The position numbers and the translations under genes were made by a program. This document shows positions 1 to 8,002 of a DNA stretch of 32,444 bases, one piece after another; the stretch's first letter is position 1; each line of letters opens with the position of its first letter. Location of the stretch: NCBI GenBank assembly GCA_910585805.1, contig CAJUFB010000041.1, forward strand, positions 1 through 32,444, given 5' to 3'. The DNA comes from an uncultured Acetatifactor sp. Its GTDB lineage: Bacteria > Bacillota > Clostridia > Lachnospirales > Lachnospiraceae. Under the pieces are notes generated by a model, which was not told the DNA's origin, did not search any database, and saw only the letters and a list, made by a program, of their open reading frames with translations.

Positions 1-13
1 TGGAACTATGTAA

Positions 14-148
14 TACGTGGGTTCAAATAGTACATTTTATTTTGCGACAGTTCCTGAGTATAAATTATGTAAAGCCACTGTGGTGATGTATAATGATGAG
101 GGTGATGCAGAACAGAGTGAGTACACTGGCGCAGAAGAAATAGATTAA
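14..148 (+). pseudogene. Possible C-terminal relic of an unidentified gene
   Basis: An open frame with protein-like composition (it contains CKATVVMYNDEGDAEQSEY and ends at a TAA) runs up to 146-148. An in-frame TAA at 11-13 and the lack of a ribosome binding site before any start codon suggest a degraded gene tail, not a complete small gene. I do not recognise the family. The sequence also contains GAGTATA at 56-62, which matches the right end of a repeat found twice elsewhere in the window, so part of it may be repeat sequence. The window edge cuts off the upstream context. Confidence 0.22.
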
Positions 149-182
149 CAGATAAAAGCGCGAGCGGATGCGGAGGGCTGGT

Positions 183-2414
183 ATGAAAAAGCAGATAAAA
201 TTATTCTGTGTTTGCTGTGTGCTTCTGGTATGGGCGGCGTTCCTGACCGCCTGCGGCAGACAGGAGCACCAGCGGGGGATTGACGGCTGTGTCTATGAGG
301 GTGAATTACTTACCGACACGGCACAGTGGGGAATCAATATTAAAAATAACAATGACTGGCTGTACTATGTGGATTATGGAACGCTGTACAGGATACCGCT
401 GGAGGAAGGAGGCATGCCCGGGAAAACAGGCAGGACCAGGGTGCCCGGTACAGAGGGAATGCTGGACTATGCGGTGGATGCGGAGAGCAGCGTATATTGT
501 TACAGGGCGGCCAGGAACGAACGGAATTCCGGAACCGTAGAATTGGAGGGAGGAACTCTGACCAGGTATGATGAAGACGGCAGCGTGGAATACAGCCTTT
601 CCCTGGAGGGCAGGCATGCGGTATATGCCAGGCTTTCCGCTGTTCCCGGACTGCTGGCTGCGGGAGGAAACCGGGTATTTCTGCTGATGGGAGATGAGAT
701 TCTGGCAGTGGACGGGGAGGGGAAATTAATCGGGGAAGCCGATGTCAGCGGCATCCGTCCCAATGATGATGACTATAGTAGGGAAAGGCTGCTGGAGGGG
801 GAAGACGGCAGGGTTTATTATCTGACAGAAAGCCTGGATCAAAATACCTGCAGAATATATGAGCTGGTGCAGGAGGGCAGTTCCTTCAGCCCCCGGATTC
901 TTTCCATGAAAGGATTGGATGGGAAGGATTTGATTACCGGCAGTTTCCATGGTTCGGGAAGAGGGATGCTTTACAGCGGAAGAAACGGCATTTTATACTG
1001 CTATATTCCGGCAGAAGATACATGGAAGGAACTGCTTCGCTGGGGGGACAGCAACCTGGACAGGTCAGTAGGTGAGGTGGGGTGGCTGTCAGAAGACAGA
1101 CTGTTTGCGGCATACCGGGATGAGGGATACGGGAATGATGTCTATCTTCTGGAAAGAAAGGGGACAGATGAGATTCCGGAGCGGCAGGAACTGCTTCTGG
1201 CCTGCTGGGACAGCTGTTCAGAGAAACTGGAGGACGCGGTGAGACGGTTCAACAGGGAAAGTGAACTATATCATGTCACCGTGCATGTGTATGAGGATGA
1301 AACGTGGCTGGACGCAAAACTGGTTTCTTCCAATCCGCCGGACATGCTGGAACTGCTGACATTGAATGTGGAGAAGTATGGCGGGAAACAGCTGCTGGAG
1401 AATCTGGATACCTATTTGGATGGCAGCAGTAAATTAAGGCGGGAAGATTTCCTGGAAAAACCTTTGGAGAGATATATCATAGACGGAAGGCTGGTGGGAA
1501 TTCCGTCTGAGTTTGTGTGCACTACTTTGGTGGGGGATCCTTCTGAGACAGGCATTCAGGCAGGATGGACGCTGGAGGATTTGATGGCGCTGACGGAAAA
1601 GTTTCCGGGAAGGAAGCTGAGCAAAAGGGACTTTCTCTGGAATCTGGAGAATTTCTGCGGGGATTACATTATGGATACTTTCATTGACGAAGAAAGCGGG
1701 ACATGCCATTTTGACTCCGAAGAATTCAGAGAACTGATACAATGGCTGGGAGCATATTCCGTGAACCGGACGCAGCAGGATACTTTCGGGGAAGAAGAAA
1801 GACCGCTGTTTTACGAGATAGCTGTGTGTAATATATTTGATTATTTGAGGCATGTTTCGCGTTCCGGGGAGGATGTGGCCTCCGTCGGCTACCCATCTGC
1901 GGATGGCAGTCCCAGATATGGAATAGGGGCATTTAATGCGGTTGGAATTGTGTCAAAATCCCGGCATAAGGATGGCGCGTGGCAGTTTATCGAGAGTTTC
2001 CTGTCCCAGGGAGAGGCAGGCTGCGATGCCCTGGCAAGTATGCCGGTCCGAAAGGATCTGCTGGAGGATGTGCTGGAGTATGCGGTGACACCTGAATACT
2101 GGATGCATGAGGGGAAAATAGAGCAGGGACAGGACGGGAATCCCCTGACGAAGCCCAAATGGTCCATGCGCTATGAGGATCTGAGCGGAGAGATGGTGGA
2201 AGCGTCATACGACTATGCCACGGAAGAAGAAACAGCCGGACTGCTGGAACTGATATCACAGGCAAAGTCTAAATCGGTGGATGACCTTCAGGCTCATGTG
2301 ATGAGCATTATCGCCCAGGAGGCCGAAAGTTTTTTCAGCGGCGGCAAATCCATGGAAGAAGTGTCGAAGATTATCCAGAACAGGGTGAGTGTTATGGTGC
2401 AGGAGAACTGGTAG
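183..2414 (+). CDS. Lipoprotein with propeller-like N-terminal half fused to an extracellular solute-binding domain
   Basis: Predicted surface lipoprotein of 743 residues that probably binds a sugar or oligosaccharide. The ATG at 183 is preferred to the one at 168 because CGGAGGG lies just upstream and the signal peptide then begins MKKQIKLF. The lipobox LTAC puts the lipidated Cys near residue 24. Residues about 35-330 contain recurring strand-like segments such as WLYYVDYGTLYRI, RVYYLTESLD and GILYCYI, suggesting a beta-propeller. From about residue 335 (LLLACWDSC) it resembles ABC sugar-binding proteins. Binding proteins of this type are usually near 450-550 residues, so the N-terminal half is extra. 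No permease gene is adjacent, so it is an orphan receptor or works with a distant transporter. Its C-terminal 35 residues closely match the broken gene at 13751-14179. Fold assignments are by eye. Confidence 0.75.
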   Translation: MKKQIKLFCVCCVLLVWAAFLTACGRQEHQRGIDGCVYEGELLTDTAQWGINIKNNNDWLYYVDYGTLYRIPLEEGGMPGKTGRTRVPGTEGMLDYAVDAESSVYCYRAARNERNSGTVELEGGTLTRYDEDGSVEYSLSLEGRHAVYARLSAVPGLLAAGGNRVFLLMGDEILAVDGEGKLIGEADVSGIRPNDDDYSRERLLEGEDGRVYYLTESLDQNTCRIYELVQEGSSFSPRILSMKGLDGKDLITGSFHGSGRGMLYSGRNGILYCYIPAEDTWKELLRWGDSNLDRSVGEVGWLSEDRLFAAYRDEGYGNDVYLLERKGTDEIPERQELLLACWDSCSEKLEDAVRRFNRESELYHVTVHVYEDETWLDAKLVSSNPPDMLELLTLNVEKYGGKQLLENLDTYLDGSSKLRREDFLEKPLERYIIDGRLVGIPSEFVCTTLVGDPSETGIQAGWTLEDLMALTEKFPGRKLSKRDFLWNLENFCGDYIMDTFIDEESGTCHFDSEEFRELIQWLGAYSVNRTQQDTFGEEERPLFYEIAVCNIFDYLRHVSRSGEDVASVGYPSADGSPRYGIGAFNAVGIVSKSRHKDGAWQFIESFLSQGEAGCDALASMPVRKDLLEDVLEYAVTPEYWMHEGKIEQGQDGNPLTKPKWSMRYEDLSGEMVEASYDYATEEETAGLLELISQAKSKSVDDLQAHVMSIIAQEAESFFSGGKSMEEVSKIIQNRVSVMVQENW

Positions 2415-2446
2415 AAGCAATATCCATTTATCGTCCCCAAAGACCT

Positions 2447-2512
2447 CACAGTAAACCTCCATGCATCCCGGCTGCTCCACCATGCATGAAAAAAGTCTGG
2501 AGGTTTACTGTG
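2447..2512. repeat. Perfect 15-bp inverted repeat 3' of the lipoprotein gene
   Basis: CACAGTAAACCTCCA at 2447-2461 is the exact reverse complement of 2498-2512. The 36-nt loop holds two copies of ATGCAT. It starts 32 nt after the stop codon. No T-run follows on either strand, so it is not a classic Rho-independent terminator. It could stabilise the 3' end of the transcript or be a small palindromic element. Nothing else is seen between 2513 and 2581. Confidence 0.7.
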
Positions 2513-2581
2513 GCTGTGCACCAAACCTGACTCTGCGGCACTGCAAGGCGTTTCGTGCTCCCCGCCGCATGGGAAGTATAA

Positions 2582-3877
2582 TTAAGGAAAAAGGGCTTCC
2601 TCCAGTCTCCGGAAAATATCCGGGCAGGGAGCGTTTATTGTCAGGCCGCCGGGGCGCAGCCCGGATCCTGACGTGGTTTCCGGAAATGTAACCCGGCAGG
2701 CGTGAAGCAGATGATGCTCCAGGCTGAACTGTTCCTTCAGAGTGCGGTTGACGGATTTTTTTCCATATTTATAGTCCCCTATCAGAGGATGCCCCAGGCT
2801 TGCCAGATGGGCGCGTATCTGGTGGCTTTTTCCGGTAATCAGCTCCACTTCCAGCAGGGTGTAAGCGTCCGTAACTGCCACCGGACAGTAGGCGGTATGG
2901 ATAATCGAAGCCTTCCCGCCGAAAGCATCCACGGAAAATACAGAAGACGCAACTGCAGGAGAGCCAGAGGATTCACCTGCAGAAGGTCCCGGAAATGCAC
3001 CCGCAGAAGATTCAGAGGATGCACTCGCAGGACAGTCGGAGAATTCACCCGCAGTAGGTTCGGGGAATACCGTCACGCGGTTTCCGTTTTCCTCCTTCAC
3101 CAGATATCCATGAACGGTTGCCGCTTCCCGCAATGCTCCCACACAAATGGTCCGGTAAAATTTCCGCACGGAACGTTCCCTGACGCATTGGCTCAGATAC
3201 TGCAGTCCGGCCAGACTTTTGCCGCACAGCACAATCCCGGTGGTATTCCTGTCCAGGCGGTTGCAGACGGACGGGCGGAAAAATCTGAGCTCCTCTGCCG
3301 AAACCTGATTTTGCGACAGGAGATATCCGATCAGCCATTCGTTTAAGGTGATGTCTCCCGGCGCCGCTTTCTGGCTCAGAAGGCCGGAGGGCTTATTCAG
3401 AATCAGGCAGTCTTCATCCTCGTACAGTATGGTAATTCCGTCCAGTCTTTCATAAGCTTCCGTATATTCCTGATATTGTTTCTGCACCGCTGCATTCCGC
3501 GCTCCGGCGGGCAGTCTTCTGCCGTCAGTCCTGCTCTTTGCCGGTAAATCCTCCGCCCCTGGGTGCGGCGCTTCTGACGCGCTTCGCTGTGCATGCACCC
3601 TCTCCGGGCTGTCTGCGCTTTCCAGGCTGTCTAAGTTGCCCGGGCTTCCCGCGTTCATGCCGGTAAATTTCGCAAAGGTTTCCTCGGAGAAAAAGATGCA
3701 TACCTGGTCATTCAGGGCAAGGATTTCCTTTCCCTCCGCCTTTTTCCCGTTCAGCGTGATATTCTTCTTACGGAGCATTTTATGCAGAAAACCGTCTCCG
3801 GCAAGGGGAAGATATTTATGTAAAAATTTGTCCAGACGCTGTCCGGCCTGATTTTTCCCTATGATTACCGACTTCAT
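2582..3877 (-). CDS. RluA-family pseudouridine synthase with low-complexity insertions
   Basis: Predicted to isomerise uridine to pseudouridine in rRNA or tRNA in the cytoplasm. Residues about 1-65 form an S4 RNA-binding domain (GQRLDKFLHKYLP, with TLNGKKAEG). The catalytic RluA motif is NRLDRNTTG at about 206-214, with D209 as the expected catalytic aspartate. The ITGKSHQIRAHLASLGHPLIGD segment near 347 is typical of the family. At 431 residues it is about 100 longer than usual. The excess is in two inserts: about residues 72-135, and a Ser/Ala-rich stretch at about 273-320 encoded by a 24-bp tandem repeat. Both inserts keep the frame and leave the motifs intact, so activity is plausible. 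GAAAGGAAT just upstream of the ATG supports the start. Which uridine it modifies cannot be told from the sequence. Confidence 0.88.
   Translation of the reverse strand: MKSVIIGKNQAGQRLDKFLHKYLPLAGDGFLHKMLRKKNITLNGKKAEGKEILALNDQVCIFFSEETFAKFTGMNAGSPGNLDSLESADSPERVHAQRSASEAPHPGAEDLPAKSRTDGRRLPAGARNAAVQKQYQEYTEAYERLDGITILYEDEDCLILNKPSGLLSQKAAPGDITLNEWLIGYLLSQNQVSAEELRFFRPSVCNRLDRNTTGIVLCGKSLAGLQYLSQCVRERSVRKFYRTICVGALREAATVHGYLVKEENGNRVTVFPEPTAGEFSDCPASASSESSAGAFPGPSAGESSGSPAVASSVFSVDAFGGKASIIHTAYCPVAVTDAYTLLEVELITGKSHQIRAHLASLGHPLIGDYKYGKKSVNRTLKEQFSLEHHLLHACRVTFPETTSGSGLRPGGLTINAPCPDIFRRLEEALFP
2947..3066 (-). repeat. Intragenic 24-bp minisatellite, five clear units
   Basis: Five consecutive 24-nt units begin at 2947, 2971, 2995, 3019 and 3043. 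A more degenerate unit may precede them at 2923. On the plus strand units share a core like TTCACCYGCAG. Read in the gene's frame they encode 8-residue Ser/Ala-rich repeats such as SAGAFPGP, SAGESSGS and PAVASSVF. Because 24 is a multiple of three, changes in copy number would not break the reading frame. Confidence 0.8.
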
Positions 3878-3978
3878 TCCATTCCTTTCCGAAGGCGCTC
3901 ACGGCCTTGGGGACTGTCGAAAAATAACTGCTGCAATTCTACAGGCATAAATCCGGTGCTGTCTGCACCCGGGCGAAA

Positions 3979-4563
3979 TCACAATGCCACGCTTTTTAAG
4001 GTTGCAATGACAGCGGCAGTTTCTCTTTCATCTGTTTCCAGCGTCTTCATCTGCTCCAGCCGCTCCGTATATCTGGACAGATTCGTAAATATCTTGACCG
4101 TGACATTTTTATGCCCGTCCATCTTCAGAATATCCCCGATGTGCCTGTAAAATTCATTTTCCTCAAATTTACTGTTATCTGAAAAACCGCACACCGTATT
4201 TCCACATACCGTCAAATGGCTGATCACATAATTTTTCTTATAGGAAGTAAATACCATGTCATAGAGACAGTTCAGTCCCTGGCTGTGCCGCTCTATCTCC
4301 AGGGCAGCCTGTTCCGGACAGCTCTGAAAACGGAAAAACATAATCGACCCCACCGCGCTTTTGCTGGCGGGAAGGCATCCCAACACGGCGACGATTGACA
4401 GCAGGTTCCCTCTGCTGCCGGTCTGAATATAACCCGCTGCGAACAGGGACAGCGAAATGCCGAAATAAAGCAACGTCCGGATCACTTCGTATTTTTTCTG
4501 GGTATTCACATAGTTTCGGGTTCCTTTGACACCGTCTGTGGAAAACAATCTCTTTATCTGCAT
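3979..4563 (-). CDS. Conserved-looking two-helix membrane protein of unknown function
   Basis: I do not recognise this 194-residue protein. Two hydrophobic segments lie at about 30-46 (TLLYFGISLSLFAAGYI) and 53-70 (LLSIVAVLGCLPASKSAV). They are followed by a soluble domain of about 120 residues containing several Cys residues, a YKKNYVISHLTVCGNTVCGF stretch and a charged C-terminal part. This suggests a small membrane-anchored protein with a cytoplasmic domain. Its start is 2 nt downstream of the stop of the short-chain dehydrogenase gene, so the two are almost certainly co-transcribed and may act together. A 101-nt gap separates it from the pseudouridine synthase gene downstream; that gap shows only a small GGTGC/GCACC hairpin near 3951-3968. 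Confidence 0.65.
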   Translation of the reverse strand: MQIKRLFSTDGVKGTRNYVNTQKKYEVIRTLLYFGISLSLFAAGYIQTGSRGNLLSIVAVLGCLPASKSAVGSIMFFRFQSCPEQAALEIERHSQGLNCLYDMVFTSYKKNYVISHLTVCGNTVCGFSDNSKFEENEFYRHIGDILKMDGHKNVTVKIFTNLSRYTERLEQMKTLETDERETAAVIATLKSVAL

Positions 4564-4565
4564 TT

Positions 4566-5339
4566 TCAGTACCCCTTCCTCTTCATCCAGTCCATGACAT
4601 CCAAAATGACAGAATGCGGCACCAGTTTCGTTAAGAGGAACAGCGACTTAATGGGCAGACTGCACACCGACACGGGACGTCTGCGCAGAGAATCCTTCAG
4701 CGCAAGCGCCGCCACTCTCTCCGGGGAAACCAGGGCATATTTTTTCAGCGCCAGCGTGGAGCCGCCCGCCTCGGCAATGTCGAAAAACGGCGTATCCACC
4801 GGCCCGGGGCAGACGGCAGTGACATAGATGCCGTCCCTTTTCAGTTCTTCCCCCAGCGCTCTGGAAAAACTCAGCACATAGGACTTTGTGGCCGCATAGA
4901 CCGCAAAATCCGGCTGCGGCAGGAAAGCCGCGCTGGAAGCCATCTGGATAATGCGGCTTCCCTCTCTCATAAAGGGAACCATGCGGTGGGTCAGCTCTGT
5001 CAGCGCTTCGCAGTTCAGGCGTATCATCCCCAGCTCCAGCGACCTGTCCTGTTCACAGAACTCACCCATGATACCGTATCCCGCACAGTTAATCAGCATC
5101 CTGACGGTTGCTTTATGACGGAAAACCGCATCTTCCAGATCCGAGAGCTTTTCCCTGTCCGTAATGTCCATCGCAAAAATTCTGGCATTATGTTTCAGAC
5201 TCTTCGCAAGCGGCATGAGCTTACCTCGGTTTCTTGCCACTAACCAGAATTCGTCGATACTCTCAAAATACGCATCCATCTGCATGGCGAACTCTCTTCC
5301 GATACCCGAGGAGGCGCCCGTTATGATTACAATATTCAT
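4566..5339 (-). CDS. Short-chain dehydrogenase/reductase (SDR)
   Basis: A cytoplasmic NAD(P)-dependent oxidoreductase of the classical SDR type, 257 residues. The Rossmann glycine motif is GASSGIG at about residues 8-14. The structural NAG motif appears as NCAGYG. The active site is the SSAAF serine region with YAATK about a dozen residues later, giving the usual Ser-Tyr-Lys set. The PGPVDTPF motif after the active site is also present. The substrate cannot be told. GAGGG upstream of the ATG fits a ribosome binding site. It is the first gene of a pair with the membrane protein at 3979-4563. Confidence 0.9.
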   Translation of the reverse strand: MNIVIITGASSGIGREFAMQMDAYFESIDEFWLVARNRGKLMPLAKSLKHNARIFAMDITDREKLSDLEDAVFRHKATVRMLINCAGYGIMGEFCEQDRSLELGMIRLNCEALTELTHRMVPFMREGSRIIQMASSAAFLPQPDFAVYAATKSYVLSFSRALGEELKRDGIYVTAVCPGPVDTPFFDIAEAGGSTLALKKYALVSPERVAALALKDSLRRRPVSVCSLPIKSLFLLTKLVPHSVILDVMDWMKRKGY

Positions 5340-5412
5340 ATATTTTAACCCTCTTTCCCGGCAGATTCCTGCAGTTTTATACTGCCCGCCTTTCCCGGAA
5401 GCTTTCGGAAAA

Positions 5413-5514
5413 TATACTCACGACCAAAAACATTTGCCAATCTTAATGTATAACGAGTGAGCTCTGCTACAACATTGAACAGGAAAGAGGCAAATGAATG
5501 CGCTCACGAGTATA
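5413..5514. repeat. Palindromic dispersed repeat, TATACTC family, copy A
   Basis: A 102-bp element with inverted ends TATACTC (5413-5419) and GAGTATA (5508-5514). An internal CATTTGCC (5431-5438) is complemented by GGCAAATG (5489-5496). Its first 45 bp align closely with the copy at 28129-28233, sharing AACATTTGCCA and AATGTATAACGA. It lies in the 221-bp gap between the HAD gene's stop and the SDR gene's start, which holds nothing else I can identify apart from a run of eight A residues near 5520. Confidence 0.7.
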
Positions 5515-5560
5515 ACTCGAAAAAAAATCCTGCGGACATCGGTACGACAGATAAAGTCTG

Positions 5561-6217
5561 TCAAAACAGATGAAAATAGTCTTCAATATAGTAATCCGCA
5601 AGTTTTCTCTTTCTATCCGCATCGTGTTCGGAATAGGCATCTGCCACGGCGCAGACTCGCATACCGGCATTTTTTCCGGCAAGGATTCCCGCCACAATGT
5701 CTTCAAAAACCAGGCATCTGGCAGGAGATACGCTTAATTCATCCGCCGCCTTCAGATAGATATCGGGAGCCGGTTTCCCGCGCTCCACCTCGCTGCCTGT
5801 GACAATGCTGGTGAAATAATCCCGCAGTCTGTGAACCTGAGCGACATTTTCCACCAGCTCCCTTGAATTGCTTGTGGCAATGCCCAGTGCGATGCCATTT
5901 TCCTTACAGCCTCTTAAAAATTCCGAAATTCCTTCTTTCAGCGGTACCTCATAGACATATTTATCCCATGCCATCCTGTTCCATGTCTGCATGATTTCTT
6001 CCACGGAATTCGGTATGGGGAAATGCTCCTTGAAATAGAGCGCGGTTTCCCCGAAGCTCATGCCCTCGATTTCCGCCTGCAGATTCTCCGGCAAAGGGAT
6101 TCCGAAGTGTCCCAGATATTCGATGTCTATAGCGCGCCACATCCACATGGAGTCTACCAGGGAGCCGTCCATATCAAATATTACCGCGTCAATATTTTGT
6201 AACATTTCGTGTCTCAT
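5561..6217 (-). CDS. HAD-superfamily hydrolase, beta-phosphoglucomutase-like
   Basis: A 218-residue haloacid dehalogenase-family phosphatase or phosphomutase in the cytoplasm. Motif I is FDMDGSLVDS (about residues 14-23), with the nucleophile and general acid aspartates in DMD. Motif II is the Ser in IATSN, motif III the Lys in GKPAPDIY, and motif IV the acidic pair in VFEDIVAG. The helical cap lies between motifs I and II, as in subfamily I members such as PgmB and phosphoglycolate phosphatase. The substrate cannot be assigned. The start overlaps the stop of the upstream pseudouridine synthase gene by 4 nt (ATGA type), indicating translational coupling and supporting this start. Confidence 0.88.
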   Translation of the reverse strand: MRHEMLQNIDAVIFDMDGSLVDSMWMWRAIDIEYLGHFGIPLPENLQAEIEGMSFGETALYFKEHFPIPNSVEEIMQTWNRMAWDKYVYEVPLKEGISEFLRGCKENGIALGIATSNSRELVENVAQVHRLRDYFTSIVTGSEVERGKPAPDIYLKAADELSVSPARCLVFEDIVAGILAGKNAGMRVCAVADAYSEHDADRKRKLADYYIEDYFHLF

Positions 6218-6906
6218 AATAAATCAATTTCCTCCGGCGTCAGTTCCCGGTATTCTCCTTCTTTCAGCATTTCGTCCAGGCGCAGCGCCCCGAAGGAGAT
6301 TCGCTTCAGGCTGCGGACACCGTTTCCCACAGCCAGCAGCATACGCTTTACCTGATGAAATCTGCCTTCATGGATTGTCAGTAAGATGACATCCTCCGTT
6401 ACCACCGAAACCTGAGCCGGCAGAGTGGGTTTTTCCTCTCCTATGTCCACGCCGGATTCCAGCCTTTCGATATCTTTTGGGCTTAAGGGATGCTCCAGTG
6501 TCACCTGATAGGTTTTATCCACATGCCTTGCCGGTGACAGAAGTCTGTGTGCCAGATTCCCGTCATTGGTCAGCAGCAGCAGGCCGGTCACATCCTTGTC
6601 CAGACGGCCCACGGGGAAGATATCCCCGGAATGCATTTCCCCTTTTAAAAGAGAAACCACCGTATCCGCAGTATTATCCACGGTTGCGGAGACCGTCCCC
6701 GGGGGTTTGTTCAGCATATAGTAGGAATATTTACGGTATTGCAGAATCTGGTCTCTGAAAGCCACTATATCAGTGTTTTCGTTGATTTTCATGTCCGCGC
6801 TTTTGGCCGGGATGCCGTTTACCGCTACAAGCCCCTTCCGTACAGCATCCTTTACCTGGCTTCGGGTTCCGATATTCATTTCGCATAGAAACTTATCAAG
6901 ACGCAT
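6214..6906 (-). CDS. RsuA/RluB-family pseudouridine synthase
   Basis: A 230-residue rRNA pseudouridine synthase. The S4 domain occupies residues about 1-60 (MRLDKFLCEMNIGTRSQVKD). The catalytic motif PVGRLDKDVTGLLLLTNDG, whose Asp is the expected nucleophile, places it in the RsuA/RluB/RluE/RluF branch. The FHQVKRMLLAVGN segment is also diagnostic. The length is normal. AGAGGACAGC upstream of the ATG is a good ribosome binding site. It leads a two-gene operon with the HAD hydrolase. The 118-bp gap upstream (6907-7024) is shared with a divergent gene and holds a small CCGCA/TGCGG hairpin. It is the second pseudouridine synthase in the window but belongs to a different family. Confidence 0.92.
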   Translation of the reverse strand: MRLDKFLCEMNIGTRSQVKDAVRKGLVAVNGIPAKSADMKINENTDIVAFRDQILQYRKYSYYMLNKPPGTVSATVDNTADTVVSLLKGEMHSGDIFPVGRLDKDVTGLLLLTNDGNLAHRLLSPARHVDKTYQVTLEHPLSPKDIERLESGVDIGEEKPTLPAQVSVVTEDVILLTIHEGRFHQVKRMLLAVGNGVRSLKRISFGALRLDEMLKEGEYRELTPEEIDLL

Positions 6907-7024
6907 GCTGTCCTCTTTTTATGTTTTGAATCTTTTGAATATCCTTCATTCTTTTTCACTTATTCCGCATCAGCTGCGGCAAATTTACATATATTTAGGA
7001 AAAGCCAGTTCATAAGGAACACCA

Positions 7025-8002
7025 ATGTCCATGATAGCACTGACCATCCTGTTTCTGCTGCTCGCCGGCTGCATTCTGACCCATTCCCAGCTCAGTCTGG
7101 CCTATGCAGGTATGGGGCTGGAGCTGTGGTTCCGGAATATGATCCCATCTCTTCTGCCCTTCATGATCCTGTCAGGGATCATGATACGCATGAACCTCAC
7201 CGAGAAAGCCTCCATGCTCCTTTATCCAATCATAAACCCCATATTCAAAATAAGGAAAAATGTATGCTATGCCATGCTGATCGGATTTCTATGCGGTTTT
7301 CCCATGGGTGCAAAGACAGTGGCCGATCTGTATTCCAGGCAGATGATAACGAAAAGGGAAGCGGAATATCTTCTGGCCTTCTGCAACAATATCGGCCCGG
7401 TCTATTTCTGCAGCTTCGTGCTCCCGCTGCTGGGCAGGCAGCTGGTTTTTCCCTATCTGTTTGGTATGTACGGGATTCCGTTTCTGTATGGCCTTGTCCT
7501 GCGCCGAACTGTCTATGGTGACCTGCCGCTGCCCCGGAGAAAACAGGAGGCTTCCGCAGGACTTGTATGCTGCGAAGCCCCTTCCGATACAAAAGTTCAC
7601 AGGCAAAGCCGCTCCGCAGGCATCGCTGAGAGACTTCTGGCGGAAAGCGACCATGCCATCCAATCCTCCGTACAGGCCATCCTCTCCCTGGGCGGCTACA
7701 TGATACTCTATAATCTCCTGAACCTGATACCCCACATACTGCTGGGACATCCCCTGCAGCTTTTATCTCCGCTGCTTGAGATTACAGGAGGATTGAAGCT
7801 TCTCGGAACCGCTCTGCCGCTCTACAGTTTTCTGGCATTATCCTTCGGCGGCTTTTCCTGTATCGCCCAGACTTACAGCTGTATCGGGGATTCGGACCTG
7901 TCCATCGGCAGTTATGTGTTACATAAATCAGTACTTACCGCATTAAACGGCATTTTCTATTTCTGCTGGTTCCAGATATCACCTGTTTCTTTCCTTCTGT
8001 AA
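7025..8002 (+). CDS. Multi-pass membrane protein, YlbJ / nucleoside-recognition-like
   Basis: A 325-residue integral membrane protein with about seven hydrophobic segments. The conserved look of MIPSLLPFMILSG, GFLCGFPMGAKTVADLY and CNNIGPVYF resembles YlbJ, a sporulation membrane protein, and the wider nucleoside-recognition (Gate) domain family. YlbJ is about 400 residues, so this is a shorter relative. The transported ligand and any sporulation role are unproven. AAGGA lies a few bases upstream of the ATG; a second ATG two codons later is possible. It faces away from the rsuA-type gene, and its last 46 bp overlap the 3' end of the convergent amidase gene. Confidence 0.7.
   Translation: MSMIALTILFLLLAGCILTHSQLSLAYAGMGLELWFRNMIPSLLPFMILSGIMIRMNLTEKASMLLYPIINPIFKIRKNVCYAMLIGFLCGFPMGAKTVADLYSRQMITKREAEYLLAFCNNIGPVYFCSFVLPLLGRQLVFPYLFGMYGIPFLYGLVLRRTVYGDLPLPRRKQEASAGLVCCEAPSDTKVHRQSRSAGIAERLLAESDHAIQSSVQAILSLGGYMILYNLLNLIPHILLGHPLQLLSPLLEITGGLKLLGTALPLYSFLALSFGGFSCIAQTYSCIGDSDLSIGSYVLHKSVLTALNGIFYFCWFQISPVSFLL

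Noticed and set aside
56..62. GAGTATA at the window start considered as a right end of the TATACTC repeat
   Set aside because: Only about ten bases match and the left end would lie outside the window, so it cannot be tested here.
2702..3346. 214-codon plus-strand frame opposite the RluA-family gene
   Set aside because: Arg/Cys-rich shadow created partly by the minisatellite; no motif or ribosome binding site.
5515..5560. Run of eight A residues near the end of the HAD gene considered as a terminator
   Set aside because: On the minus strand the T-run is not directly preceded by a stable stem; only a short GACAGA/TCTGTC pair lies further upstream.
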